Below, piece after piece: positions 17,794-26,293 of a stretch of 64,000 nucleotides of DNA. The stretch spans positions 62,001 to 126,000 of the forward strand of contig CAZBMD010000003.1 of NCBI GenBank assembly GCA_964493325.1, written 5' to 3'. The first letter of the stretch is position 1, and each line of letters begins with the position of its first letter. This DNA comes from CAZBMD01 sp964493325 (lineage in GTDB: Bacteria; Babelota; Babeliae; Babelales; RVW-14). The notes below the pieces were generated by a model. That model was given only the letters and a program-made list of their open reading frames with translations, did no database searches and was not told the origin of the DNA. A program made the position numbers and the translations under genes.

Positions 17794-18771
17794 ATGCGCA
17801 CTATTTTAATAAATTATTTAATTGAGTTGGCTGCACAAGATCCACTTGTCTACTTGGTTGTAGGAGATGTAGGGTTTTCGGTTGTTGAAAAATTTCAGGA
17901 GCGGTTTCCAGAGCGCTTCATCAACGCAGGTGTGGCTGAGCAAAATATGATTGGGTATGCGGCTGGCCTTGCCATGGCTGGCAAAAAAGTATACGTCTAC
18001 TCCATTGTACCATTTGCCTGCATGCGCTGTTTTGAGCAGATTCGCATTGATGTGTGTTACCAAAATTTGTCAGTTACTATTGTTGGTAATGGCGGTGGAT
18101 TTTCGTATGGGCAGGCTGGTGTGACGCATCATGCGCTTGAAGATGTTGCAATCATGCGTGCGTTACCCGGGATGACGGTGATTGCACCAGGCTGTAAGCG
18201 AGAGCTGCAGGAGATGATGCCTGTAATTACACAGCATCAAGGACCAATGTATCTGCGCCTTGCAACGAGTGATGAACTGTGCGCTTACCCAGACAATATA
18301 AACCTGCAGATTGGCAAAGCCGTTGAAATTATTCCTCACGATGAAATTTTATTTATTGCCACCGGCAATGCGCTCGATCTTGGTTATCAGGTGGTCAAAC
18401 AACTTGAACTGCTTGGTGTGGATGCGGGACTTGTCAGCATGCCAACCATCAAGCCGCTTGATGTTGAATTTTTTGTGCAGCGCAAAAACAGGTGTAAAGC
18501 CATTTTTACGCTCGAAGAGCACAGTGTGATTGGTGGGCTTGGTGATGCTGTTGGTCGTCTGCTTGCAGAGCTAGACGGCGAAAAAATTGCATTTCAAGCA
18601 TTTGGTATACAAGATTTTTATTTTCACGAAGTTGGATCGCGCACCTACCTTAAAGAAAAATCAGGGTTGACGTGGCAAGCGATTCTGCCTCAGGTGATCA
18701 AAAAACTTGACGGGATTAACCTAACGCGTGCGCATGTTGTTCCCAAGGGGCTGTATCATGTTGCAGAATAA
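17794..18771 (+). CDS. Transketolase-like C-terminal (pyrimidine-binding) subunit
   Basis: About 325 residues from the ATG at 17794, 2 nt after the partner gene; AAGGAG lies 11 nt upstream (a TTG at 17785 is also in frame). It has the catalytic Glu context G-V-A-E-Q-N-M-I-G-Y-A-A-G-L-A and the H-H-A-L-E-D-V-A-I-M-R-x-L-P-G-M-T-V segment of the TPP pyrimidine-binding domain, then a C-terminal transketolase domain (I-F-T-L-E-E-H-S-V-I-G-G-L-G). With the N-terminal subunit it should form an active site at the interface. Its end overlaps the decarboxylase gene by 14 nt. Confidence 0.88.
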   Translation: MRTILINYLIELAAQDPLVYLVVGDVGFSVVEKFQERFPERFINAGVAEQNMIGYAAGLAMAGKKVYVYSIVPFACMRCFEQIRIDVCYQNLSVTIVGNGGGFSYGQAGVTHHALEDVAIMRALPGMTVIAPGCKRELQEMMPVITQHQGPMYLRLATSDELCAYPDNINLQIGKAVEIIPHDEILFIATGNALDLGYQVVKQLELLGVDAGLVSMPTIKPLDVEFFVQRKNRCKAIFTLEEHSVIGGLGDAVGRLLAELDGEKIAFQAFGIQDFYFHEVGSRTYLKEKSGLTWQAILPQVIKKLDGINLTRAHVVPKGLYHVAE

Positions 18772-19717
18772 CAATGTCGCACAGCAAAAAAAGATTTTGG
18801 TAACCGGTGGTGCAGGATTCTTGGGCAGTAACTTGTGCGCGCACTTGTTGCAGCAAGGACACGAGGTTGTGGCGCTTGATAACTTTTATACGGGCAGGAT
18901 TCAAAATATTGAGCCGCTCAAAAAGAATTCAAAATTTTCAGTTATCGACCATGATGTTATTAAGCCAATTGAGCTTGGTGTTGATTGGATTTTTAATTTA
19001 GCGTGTCCAGCATCACCACCGCATTATCAAAAAGATCCAATTTTTACTACCAAGACCAGTGTGCTTGGTGCGCTGAATATGCTCGAACTTGCCGAAAAAA
19101 ATAAAGCACGAATTTTGCAAGCGTCAACCAGCGAAGTTTATGGTGATCCAGAGGTGCATCCTCAACCAGAATCATACAAGGGGGCGGTTAATCCGATTGG
19201 CATCAGGGCGTGCTATGATGAAGGCAAGCGATGTGCCGAATCGCTCTTTTTTGATTATCACCGCACGCGTGGAACCGATATAAAAGTTATTCGTATTTTT
19301 AATACCTACGGTCCGAATATGGATCCAGAAGACGGGCGTGTGGTCAGCAATTTTATTTTACAGGCGCTCAAAGGTGAGCCGATTACCATGTATGGTGATG
19401 GGTTACAAACACGCTCTTTTTGCTATGTTGATGATCTTATTTCCGGGATTGTTGCCATGATGGAATCACCATCATCATTTGTCGGTCCGGTGAACCTTGG
19501 CAACGATCAAGAATTCACGTTGCTTGAACTTGCGCATCAGATTATTGAGCTGACGGGCAGTTCTTCAAAAATTATGTTTAAGCCGCTGCCGGCTGATGAT
19601 CCTACGCGGCGCAAACCCGATATTTCACTTGCGAACAAAGTTTTATCTTGGCAGCCGCAGATTTCTTTGTATGATGGGCTGCAGAAAACGATAGAATATT
19701 TTGCGAAATTAATGTAG
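18758..19717 (+). CDS. uxs: UDP-glucuronate decarboxylase (UDP-xylose synthase)
   Basis: About 319 residues from the ATG at 18758; AAGGGG at 18745-18750 lies 7 nt upstream. It converts UDP-glucuronate to UDP-xylose. Features: T-G-G-A-G-F-L-G at 16-23, the UXS hallmark N-L-A-C-P-A-S-P-P-H-Y, T-S-E-V-Y-G-D-P, and R-A-C-Y-D-E-G-K-R with the catalytic Tyr and Lys. The substrate would come from the UDP-glucose dehydrogenase encoded at 33798. Last gene of the operon; a hairpin terminator overlaps its stop codon. Confidence 0.93.
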   Translation: MLQNNNVAQQKKILVTGGAGFLGSNLCAHLLQQGHEVVALDNFYTGRIQNIEPLKKNSKFSVIDHDVIKPIELGVDWIFNLACPASPPHYQKDPIFTTKTSVLGALNMLELAEKNKARILQASTSEVYGDPEVHPQPESYKGAVNPIGIRACYDEGKRCAESLFFDYHRTRGTDIKVIRIFNTYGPNMDPEDGRVVSNFILQALKGEPITMYGDGLQTRSFCYVDDLISGIVAMMESPSSFVGPVNLGNDQEFTLLELAHQIIELTGSSSKIMFKPLPADDPTRRKPDISLANKVLSWQPQISLYDGLQKTIEYFAKLM

Positions 19718-19744
19718 CAATTTGCGTTGCTACTCTTTTTCTTC
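19714..19744 (+). terminator. Terminator closing the sugar-nucleotide operon
   Basis: GTAGCAA (19714-19720) pairs with TTGCTAC (19727-19733), loop of 6, followed by TCTTTTTCTTC. The uxs stop codon is inside the left arm, and the convergent gene's stop at 19730 is inside the right arm. Confidence 0.7.
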
Positions 19745-20203
19745 GATTATCGACTCTATAAACTCACCTGGAATTTGGGCAAAGTTTGTTATGTGAAACA
19801 TACTAAGAAGAAGCCTTTTCCCCTCTAAAAAAAATTTAGGGTCGTTTTGAATTTTCTGTGCAAATCTAGCGGCACATTTGTTTTCAGTTTCCTGATCTGC
19901 ATCTCTGAAAGAGGGCGTTGTTTTTTTGCAGTATGTTTGAAGTATTTTATACCATTCGATAAAAAAACGAGCATGACTTATTGGTGCATATTTATCAGGG
20001 TCTAAAGAGTGTTTATATGCTTGTTCTCCAAATGAGTTCATCCAATCTTGATAGGCGTTAAGAGCCTCTTTGTATGCTTTTTCATTGTTAGCATCATGAG
20101 CAGAGGTTTCCAGATGCTCTAGGCAAACACTATCGTACCAAAGCGCCGCTTGGCAGTGGTGACTAAAAATTATCGCAACCATCAATAACATGTATTTCTT
20201 CAT
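19730..20203 (-). CDS. Small exported protein of unknown function
   Basis: About 157 residues from the ATG at 20203, with AAAGGA just upstream; the frame runs on to 20287 but those residues have no start signal. A signal peptide (M-K-K-Y then hydrophobic, ending near C-Q-A-A) precedes a mostly helical, charged mature region with four or five Cys residues. No family recognised. It is convergent with the uxs operon and shares its terminator region. Confidence 0.65.
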   Translation of the reverse strand: MKKYMLLMVAIIFSHHCQAALWYDSVCLEHLETSAHDANNEKAYKEALNAYQDWMNSFGEQAYKHSLDPDKYAPISHARFFIEWYKILQTYCKKTTPSFRDADQETENKCAARFAQKIQNDPKFFLEGKRLLLSMFHITNFAQIPGEFIESIIEEKE

Positions 20204-20371
20204 TACATCCTTTCTCACAAGAGAGATTTTTATAAAAAATAGATTGAAAAAAAATCCCGCATCACTACATTTAAAGAGATGCAACAATGAAATCCTAGAT
20301 CAAACGATCAAACTTTGCAAATCATCACAAAGAGTCATCGTAGAACTGTTATTCATAATCCATGAGGAGCA

Positions 20372-22054
20372 ATGATCTGGATCAAATCGTTCAAGTTTTA
20401 CGGCCGATGTACAGGTGCCTTGGTTTTGGGAATCGTTGTTTTTTGTACCTTGGCTTTCTTTGTTCCCTATATGGGATTTGATTCTGATTGTTTTGGATTA
20501 GTTTTTTTCAGCTCACTCCGTAATGGATTTTGGGATCATCTTGTTCATCTTGGTAAATCAATTCAGACGTCGTATGTGTCGCTCAACGACCTGAGTGAAC
20601 ATCAAGAAGGTCTCTTGACGTACTATCGACCTTTGATGACCTTGTTTCATTACCTGAGTTACAATGTTTTTGGCGTTAACGGTACATCCTATTTTTTTTG
20701 TAATGTCGCGCTTCATGCCATTACTTCAAGTTTTTTATTTATTCTTTATTCGTTTCTTTTCTCGCCTGGTCTTGCTGCGCTTCTGACGCTTTTTTTCGCT
20801 TTTCACCCAGCGCTCATTACCTCTTATGTTGGGGTAACATCGCATGTTGTTCCAACGTATGTTTTCTTTTTTGGCATGCTGCTTGCTTATCGCTTTTTTT
20901 TAGCAACGCATCGATTGGTTTGGTATATTCTTGCCGCTTTTTTATTTCTTGCATCGCTGTTGTGTTACGAAATTGTCATCGTTTTTCCATTTGTTTTGCT
21001 GCTGTTTTACGTCATGTTTGATAGAAAAAATGCTGTAAAAAAAACCTATCTGTTTTTTATTGCTTTACTTGGGTACGCAGTAGCGCGTATCTGTTTACTT
21101 GGCGGTGCGAGTAGCAATGAGACTTCTTTTTTTTCGCCTATGAAATTGTTGATGCGTGCAATCAATAATTGGTATCAGGCCATCAAACCATTTTGGGGGA
21201 TGCAAGGTTATTCAAAGGTGGTACCAGCAAGTTTGACTTTTTTACTACTTGCTTTGATTGTAAGTCACTTTTTAATGGAACCTGGAGCGCGAAAAAAGAT
21301 TTTTTTCTTGGGCATAGCTTTCTTTGTTTTTGCGTGGCCAATAAGCATTGTTACTGGTGATGGCCGCTATTTTTATTTAGCAATTCCCTGCCTTGGCCTG
21401 ATGCTTATTGATACACTTTTATGGTTGCAAAAAAGACTTTCTGTGCCCGTTGTTATCCCTGTGATGAGTGTTTTGATTGCGTGGGGAATTGTGCACGCGC
21501 ATGGTGCCCTTGGGCAGCGCGGAGATCTTACGTTTAAACGAGATCAGGCATTTCATGAGTTGGCAAAAAGATATGGCAAGGAGAAAGATCTTAACCTGGT
21601 GATGCTTGGTACGCTGCACTGTTACAAAAGTGAGACGCTTTTGATGCAGCAGGGCATGAGTCAGGCAGCACGATTATTTTTTGATAATAAAAATTTGCAG
21701 GCTTTTCACGTTACGCAGGCAAAAATTTGTGTAAGTAATTCTCCAAAGCAACCGTTTATAGTTGAACCCATTGACCGTGGGTACCGCTTTATCTCGCCAG
21801 ACCCAGACAATCTTTTTTTTATGGTTCCGCATGGCTGGCATCAGGGCGATGTCATGCCATTTTCGATGGGCAGCATGTGTGTTAATGCAAAATCAGCAAG
21901 CTGGAAGGCGTACGATATCTCATTTATTTTCAGTAATGTATGGTTAGAACGGCTAAACGTGGGGACTGCAGTTTTTGTGACGTTTGACCCTGTAAGCTGG
22001 TCGTTTGTAACACTAGATAGTAGTCATCTTGCGTTATTAAAGGATAGTTTATGA
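20372..22054 (+). CDS. GT-C-like polytopic membrane protein
   Basis: 560 residues, paralogue of the truncated gene at the left edge of the window. About 10-11 hydrophobic segments; the first loop has G-F-D-S-D-C, a possible GT-C acidic catalytic site, and Y-R-P-L-M-T-L-F-H-Y as in PMT/TMTC-type proteins. The soluble C-terminal ~180 residues hold R-F-I-S-P-D-P and D-I-S-F-I, shared with the paralogue. Probably transfers a lipid-linked sugar on the periplasmic side. It opens a glycan operon and overlaps the next gene by ATGA. GAGGAG lies unusually close (2 nt) to the ATG. Confidence 0.75.
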   Translation: MIWIKSFKFYGRCTGALVLGIVVFCTLAFFVPYMGFDSDCFGLVFFSSLRNGFWDHLVHLGKSIQTSYVSLNDLSEHQEGLLTYYRPLMTLFHYLSYNVFGVNGTSYFFCNVALHAITSSFLFILYSFLFSPGLAALLTLFFAFHPALITSYVGVTSHVVPTYVFFFGMLLAYRFFLATHRLVWYILAAFLFLASLLCYEIVIVFPFVLLLFYVMFDRKNAVKKTYLFFIALLGYAVARICLLGGASSNETSFFSPMKLLMRAINNWYQAIKPFWGMQGYSKVVPASLTFLLLALIVSHFLMEPGARKKIFFLGIAFFVFAWPISIVTGDGRYFYLAIPCLGLMLIDTLLWLQKRLSVPVVIPVMSVLIAWGIVHAHGALGQRGDLTFKRDQAFHELAKRYGKEKDLNLVMLGTLHCYKSETLLMQQGMSQAARLFFDNKNLQAFHVTQAKICVSNSPKQPFIVEPIDRGYRFISPDPDNLFFMVPHGWHQGDVMPFSMGSMCVNAKSASWKAYDISFIFSNVWLERLNVGTAVFVTFDPVSWSFVTLDSSHLALLKDSL

Positions 22055-23223
22055 AGGTAGCGATTGCTGCAGGGGGTCGCTTCCATGCGATGCATCTTGC
22101 TCAGCAACTTGCTAAAAGGCAGAGCCTTGAGATGCTGATCACGTTTAGTTATTCTAAACATGATGAACAGAACATTCCTCGCCATCTTGTCCAGCAGAGT
22201 AAACGGTGCAAATTTCTTGATCAAGCGTTTCTCAAGTTACATCTTGGCCGTTTGATAACATCTTCATCATTCAATGTGGTTAAAGATAATATTTTCGATC
22301 GATTTGTTGGTAAGTGTGTGCAATCTATGCCTCCCGTTGATATTTTTGTTGGGTGGGCCCATTACGTTTTTAACAGTTTGCCTATCATCAAAAAACGGTC
22401 AAAAAAAATTATCATCGAATCAGGGTCTTGTCATATTTTGGAGCAGCAGAAGCTCTTGCAGGATGAATATAAAAAGTTTCAGCTGCCGTATCCTCCCATT
22501 CATCAAAAAAATTATGAAAAAATGTTGCGCGAGTATGATGCCGCAGATTACATTATTGTTCCATCTTCATTTGCCTTTAGGAGTTTTGTGAGTCAGGGTG
22601 TTGCTGCAGAAAAGTTACTTTTGGTGCCTTGCGGTGTTGACGTCGCATATTTTAATCGAAGCCTTCCGATACAAGTTCCTCAAAAATTTACTGTTATTTT
22701 TGTTGGGCTTTTGAGTATTCGCAAGGGAGTGCAATATCTTTTGCAAGCATGGAAAAATGTGGCATTACCTCAAAGTGAGACCGAGCTTATTTTAGTTGGA
22801 GCTCTTCAAAAAGATTTGGCAGCAGTGATGTCTAAAATACCGCAGATGTGTAACGTAAGGGTCTACGGATCATGTGATCGTGCAACTTTGCGAGAACTTT
22901 ATTATCGTTCTTCGCTACTTGTTCTACCATCTATCGAAGATGGTTTTGGCATGGTTTTGGGAGAAGCAATGGCTGCCGGATTACCCGTAGTAACGACTGC
23001 TCATTCGGCAGGACAAGATATTATTGTCGATGGCATGCATGGTTTTGTAGTACAATCAGCAAGTACAGATGCGCTTGCTGAAAAAATTGCCTGGTGTTAT
23101 CACCATCAAGAAGCGGCACAAAACATGGGTATTCAGGGTAACGATCACATTCAATCGTACACGTGGGATAAGTATGGAGAACGCGTTTACGCAACCTACC
23201 AAAACATAATGGAAGCATCGTGA
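22051..23223 (+). CDS. GT4-family glycosyltransferase
   Basis: 390 residues, GT-B fold. C-terminal domain has V-G-L-L-S-I-R-K-G-V-Q-Y-L, P-S-I-E-D-G-F-G-M-V-L-G-E-A-M-A-A-G-L-P-V (nucleotide-sugar contact region) and G-x-D-I-I. N-terminal domain begins K-V-A-I-A-A-G-G-R-F. Retaining transferase acting at the cytoplasmic side of the membrane on a lipid-linked glycan. Overlaps the upstream GT-C gene and the downstream flippase by 4 nt each. Donor and acceptor sugars cannot be assigned. Confidence 0.88.
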   Translation: MKVAIAAGGRFHAMHLAQQLAKRQSLEMLITFSYSKHDEQNIPRHLVQQSKRCKFLDQAFLKLHLGRLITSSSFNVVKDNIFDRFVGKCVQSMPPVDIFVGWAHYVFNSLPIIKKRSKKIIIESGSCHILEQQKLLQDEYKKFQLPYPPIHQKNYEKMLREYDAADYIIVPSSFAFRSFVSQGVAAEKLLLVPCGVDVAYFNRSLPIQVPQKFTVIFVGLLSIRKGVQYLLQAWKNVALPQSETELILVGALQKDLAAVMSKIPQMCNVRVYGSCDRATLRELYYRSSLLVLPSIEDGFGMVLGEAMAAGLPVVTTAHSAGQDIIVDGMHGFVVQSASTDALAEKIAWCYHHQEAAQNMGIQGNDHIQSYTWDKYGERVYATYQNIMEAS

Positions 23224-24536
23224 ATGAAATAGCCAAAGAAAAAATAATAAAAAATTTTATATCCCTCAGCTTGGGGCAGTATGGCGGGATGCTGTGTAAT
23301 ATTACCTTGTCCATCTGGTTGACGCGCATTCTTTCGCCCAAAGAGTTTGGCATGCTCGCCATCGCTCTCTTCTACTTTATTTTTTTTAATTGGATTGTTG
23401 AATGGGGCTGGGAGCAAGGCTTTATGGCTCACAAAGAGATTCCTCTTGAAAAAGCAGCTAGTACTCATTTTTGGATTCGCTGTATTTTGGGCTTGGTGCC
23501 GCTGTTGACGTTTGGGGTCGGCTACATTTTTTTTCATAAATATTCTTTTATGCAGCATGGCGATTTATTTCTGCCGCTTGCCGGCATTTATTGGATGGAA
23601 AAGCTTGGCCTAACGTATCGTACTATTCTTGAAAGGACGTATCGACTTGATATGCTTGCAGGTCTTGAATTTGTTACTACGGTTGGCAGCTATATTGTTG
23701 CAATTATTGCAGCGTTTCATGGATTTGGTGTGTATAGTTTGGTGCTGCAACGACTTGTCGAAAAAGGGCTGATCTCGCTTGCCTACTTTTTTGCAAGCCC
23801 ATGGAAGATAGGCTTTGATTTTGACTGTAAGGTGGCAAAACTATTTTTTAAGACCTATGGTTTGCCAACCTGGCTGGGCGGTATATTTAGCTTGACCATT
23901 TATGATTTTATGCCCTTTTTGATTGGTATGCTTAGCAATACCACGCAGGCAGGATTGTACGCAAAAGCATTTTCTATGGCAACATTTCCCGTTATGTTGA
24001 CCGGAATCTTTGCACGCCTCACTGTGCCGCTTTACACACGATATCAGTTTGATCGTGTAGAGATGAAAAAAATATTTGTGAACGCGCAAGGAATTAAAAT
24101 AATTCTTCTCATTCCCACGCAGCTTGCTATGGGTATTTTTGCGCACCTATGGATCCCCAAACTATTTGGGGCTCAATGGCTTCCGATGATTCCTATTTAT
24201 CAAATGATGACGGTATATGGCATTGCGCGTGCATTTTTTGATGATGTACCGGCAATCTATCTGTATGGCCTGCGCCAACCGTGGGTACTGACCAAAAGTC
24301 AAATTCTGCAGTCGTGCATTATTATGCTTCTAGGGCCTTTACTTGTTCTTAAGTTACAAGCGTTTGGCGGAGCTTGTGCGATTAGTGCGATGTTAACAAT
24401 AGCTGCTGTGCTTTTTTGGCGAGACGTTTTTTGTGACTTGGAGTGTGGATTGCGGGATTTTATTATTTTTTTTATAACGCTTCCTCGCACCGTTACATCA
24501 TCGATTCATGTGTTAATCTCAAAAACGGCACGATAG
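23220..24536 (+). CDS. Polysaccharide flippase (Wzx/RfbX, MOP superfamily)
   Basis: 438 residues with 12 or more hydrophobic segments. N-terminal pattern F-I-S-L-S-L-G-Q-Y followed by L-T-R-I-L-S-P-K-E-F-G-M-L-A is typical of Wzx-type lipid-linked oligosaccharide flippases, as is the central L-S-N-T-T-Q-A-G-L-Y-A-K-A-F region. It would move undecaprenyl-linked glycan units to the periplasmic face. GTG start, overlapping the previous stop (GTGA). No Wzy polymerase is obvious nearby, although one of the GT-C-like proteins could act at that stage. Confidence 0.88.
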   Translation: MNEIAKEKIIKNFISLSLGQYGGMLCNITLSIWLTRILSPKEFGMLAIALFYFIFFNWIVEWGWEQGFMAHKEIPLEKAASTHFWIRCILGLVPLLTFGVGYIFFHKYSFMQHGDLFLPLAGIYWMEKLGLTYRTILERTYRLDMLAGLEFVTTVGSYIVAIIAAFHGFGVYSLVLQRLVEKGLISLAYFFASPWKIGFDFDCKVAKLFFKTYGLPTWLGGIFSLTIYDFMPFLIGMLSNTTQAGLYAKAFSMATFPVMLTGIFARLTVPLYTRYQFDRVEMKKIFVNAQGIKIILLIPTQLAMGIFAHLWIPKLFGAQWLPMIPIYQMMTVYGIARAFFDDVPAIYLYGLRQPWVLTKSQILQSCIIMLLGPLLVLKLQAFGGACAISAMLTIAAVLFWRDVFCDLECGLRDFIIFFITLPRTVTSSIHVLISKTAR

Positions 24537-24543
24537 AGGTTTT

Positions 24544-25638
24544 GTGAATAAGACTATTTTACTTGTTGGAGCCGTTAGTAGTAATCCAGCGCAGTACACG
24601 TATGCTCCTTCGTTTGCAAGGGCTCTACAAAAACTTGGCAACACGGTTGTTCTTTTTAACAATAAAAAGAAGCTATTGCCATTCAGCATCAATCGTCTTA
24701 CTCGTTTGAATAATTATCTGATTAATAAACAGCTGCTCAGTACCGTAAAAAAACTCAAACCTCAGATCATTTTTTTGATCAAAGCTGACAATATTTTCAG
24801 TTCTACATTGCGTGCGATAAAAAAAACAGATCCTACAGTGCGGCTGATAAATTTCTATCCGGACAACCCATTTGTTTTCTGGAACGGTAATTCAAATACA
24901 AACGTTCTAGAATCGTTGCCATACTATGACGATTTTTTGATCTGGTCATCAATGCTGGTTCCCGTGCTTGAAAGTGCTGGATGTAAGCGTGTTCATTACT
25001 TTCCACTTGGGTTTGATGATGATTTATTCGCCATAGATTCTATTGCCATTCCCTCTGATCGCTATCAAACAGATGTTTGTTTTGTGGGCACTTGGGAGCC
25101 TGAGCGTGAGCGGTGGTTGAGCGATGTCTGTCAGCGCCTGCCCAACCTTGCAGTTGCCATTTGGGGGGATTTGTGGAGCGTGCATATCAAGCCTGGGCAT
25201 ATTCTGTATGAAAAAATTAGAGGTAACGCGATTTATGGCACCGATATGATTCGCATTTTTCAGCAATCAAAAATTGTACTCAATTTTATCAGGCAACAAA
25301 ATGCATCTGCTCACAACATGAGGACGTTTGAGGTTCCTGCCTGCAAGGCTTTTTTGCTGACTCAAAGAACAAAAGAACAAGCTCAAGAGCTTTTTCAAGA
25401 AGGACATAGTATTGAGTGTTTTGAATCGATAGATGAACTTATTGTGAAAATCGAGAAATTTATTGACGATAAAAACGAGCATGTAAAACGATCTATTATT
25501 GATTGTGGATATAACGTAGTGCAGCAATTTAGTCTTACCAGATTATTAAAAAATTTTTTCGCGGAGCGAGAAACAACTTATTTTACTCAACCGAAAAGTA
25601 GAGGAGGCTTTCATGACAAACCCTTTATATCAATCTAA
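24544..25638 (+). CDS. CgeB-like glycosyltransferase
   Basis: 364 residues with a GTG start at 24544 preceded by GAGG. GT-B fold of the CgeB/Glyco_trans_1_2 type: F-Y-P-D-N-P near residue 105, F-P-L-G-F-D-D-D, V-C-F-V-G-T-W-E-P-E-R, and near the C-terminus A-H-N-M-R-T-F-E-V-P-A-C-K-A-F. These enzymes are found in spore-coat and surface-glycan loci. It overlaps the methyltransferase gene by 26 nt, so the two are cotranscribed. Donor sugar unknown. Confidence 0.8.
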   Translation: MNKTILLVGAVSSNPAQYTYAPSFARALQKLGNTVVLFNNKKKLLPFSINRLTRLNNYLINKQLLSTVKKLKPQIIFLIKADNIFSSTLRAIKKTDPTVRLINFYPDNPFVFWNGNSNTNVLESLPYYDDFLIWSSMLVPVLESAGCKRVHYFPLGFDDDLFAIDSIAIPSDRYQTDVCFVGTWEPERERWLSDVCQRLPNLAVAIWGDLWSVHIKPGHILYEKIRGNAIYGTDMIRIFQQSKIVLNFIRQQNASAHNMRTFEVPACKAFLLTQRTKEQAQELFQEGHSIECFESIDELIVKIEKFIDDKNEHVKRSIIDCGYNVVQQFSLTRLLKNFFAERETTYFTQPKSRGGFHDKPFISI

Positions 25639-26293
25639 GCTCTCTGATGTAAAATTAAAATACATTGCTGAGTATCTTTCTGGCAAAGCTATTCTTGACG
25701 TTGGAGCTGGTCGTTGTTACTACGGTCAGTGGCTGCTTGATCTTGATAAAAATTTGAATATTACGGCTATTGATTGGTTGGAGCAGGAACCAATTCCTGG
25801 CATCAAACTTTTGCAGATGGATTTGGAAGAACCAATTGGTTTGCCTTCAGAAAATTTTAATACTATTTTTGCTTTTGATATCATCGAGCATATCTCGCAC
25901 GAGGCGCAATTTGTAAAAGAGCTTTTTCGGCTGTGCTCGCCAGGGGGTTATTTGCTTGGTTCTGTTCCACATGATAATGATGGTTTTCTTCCAGCGTATA
26001 ATTTGACGTTTAATCATCGAAGTGACTTGACGCATAAGCGGTATTACATTCCGCAAACGCTTGAAAAAGTTTTAAAAGATTCTGGATTTGAAGTTATTTG
26101 TATCGATCAGCAAGGCGGAGTGTCGCCTCAGGTGATTGCAGAGTTCTTCCCTTCAATGGTACAATTTGGTGTAAAAAAAATGGTGGGGTTGCTGCGACGC
26201 ATTGGTTTGATTAACACAAAGCGTTTATCATCAGACCTTTTGTTCGTTGCCCGCAAGAAAAATTTAGGAGAGATTGCAAATGAAAACCATTGA
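25613..26293 (+). CDS. Class I SAM-dependent methyltransferase
   Basis: 226 residues; AGAGGAGG lies before the ATG, inside the end of the previous gene. Motif I is I-L-D-V-G-A-G-R-C-Y-Y-G; post-I acidic residue in I-D-W; motif with F-D-I-I-E-H-I. Typical of small methyltransferases that decorate surface glycans or lipids. Position between two glycosyltransferases supports sugar methylation, but the acceptor is not predictable. Overlaps the next gene by 14 nt. Confidence 0.85.
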   Translation: MTNPLYQSKLSDVKLKYIAEYLSGKAILDVGAGRCYYGQWLLDLDKNLNITAIDWLEQEPIPGIKLLQMDLEEPIGLPSENFNTIFAFDIIEHISHEAQFVKELFRLCSPGGYLLGSVPHDNDGFLPAYNLTFNHRSDLTHKRYYIPQTLEKVLKDSGFEVICIDQQGGVSPQVIAEFFPSMVQFGVKKMVGLLRRIGLINTKRLSSDLLFVARKKNLGEIANENH

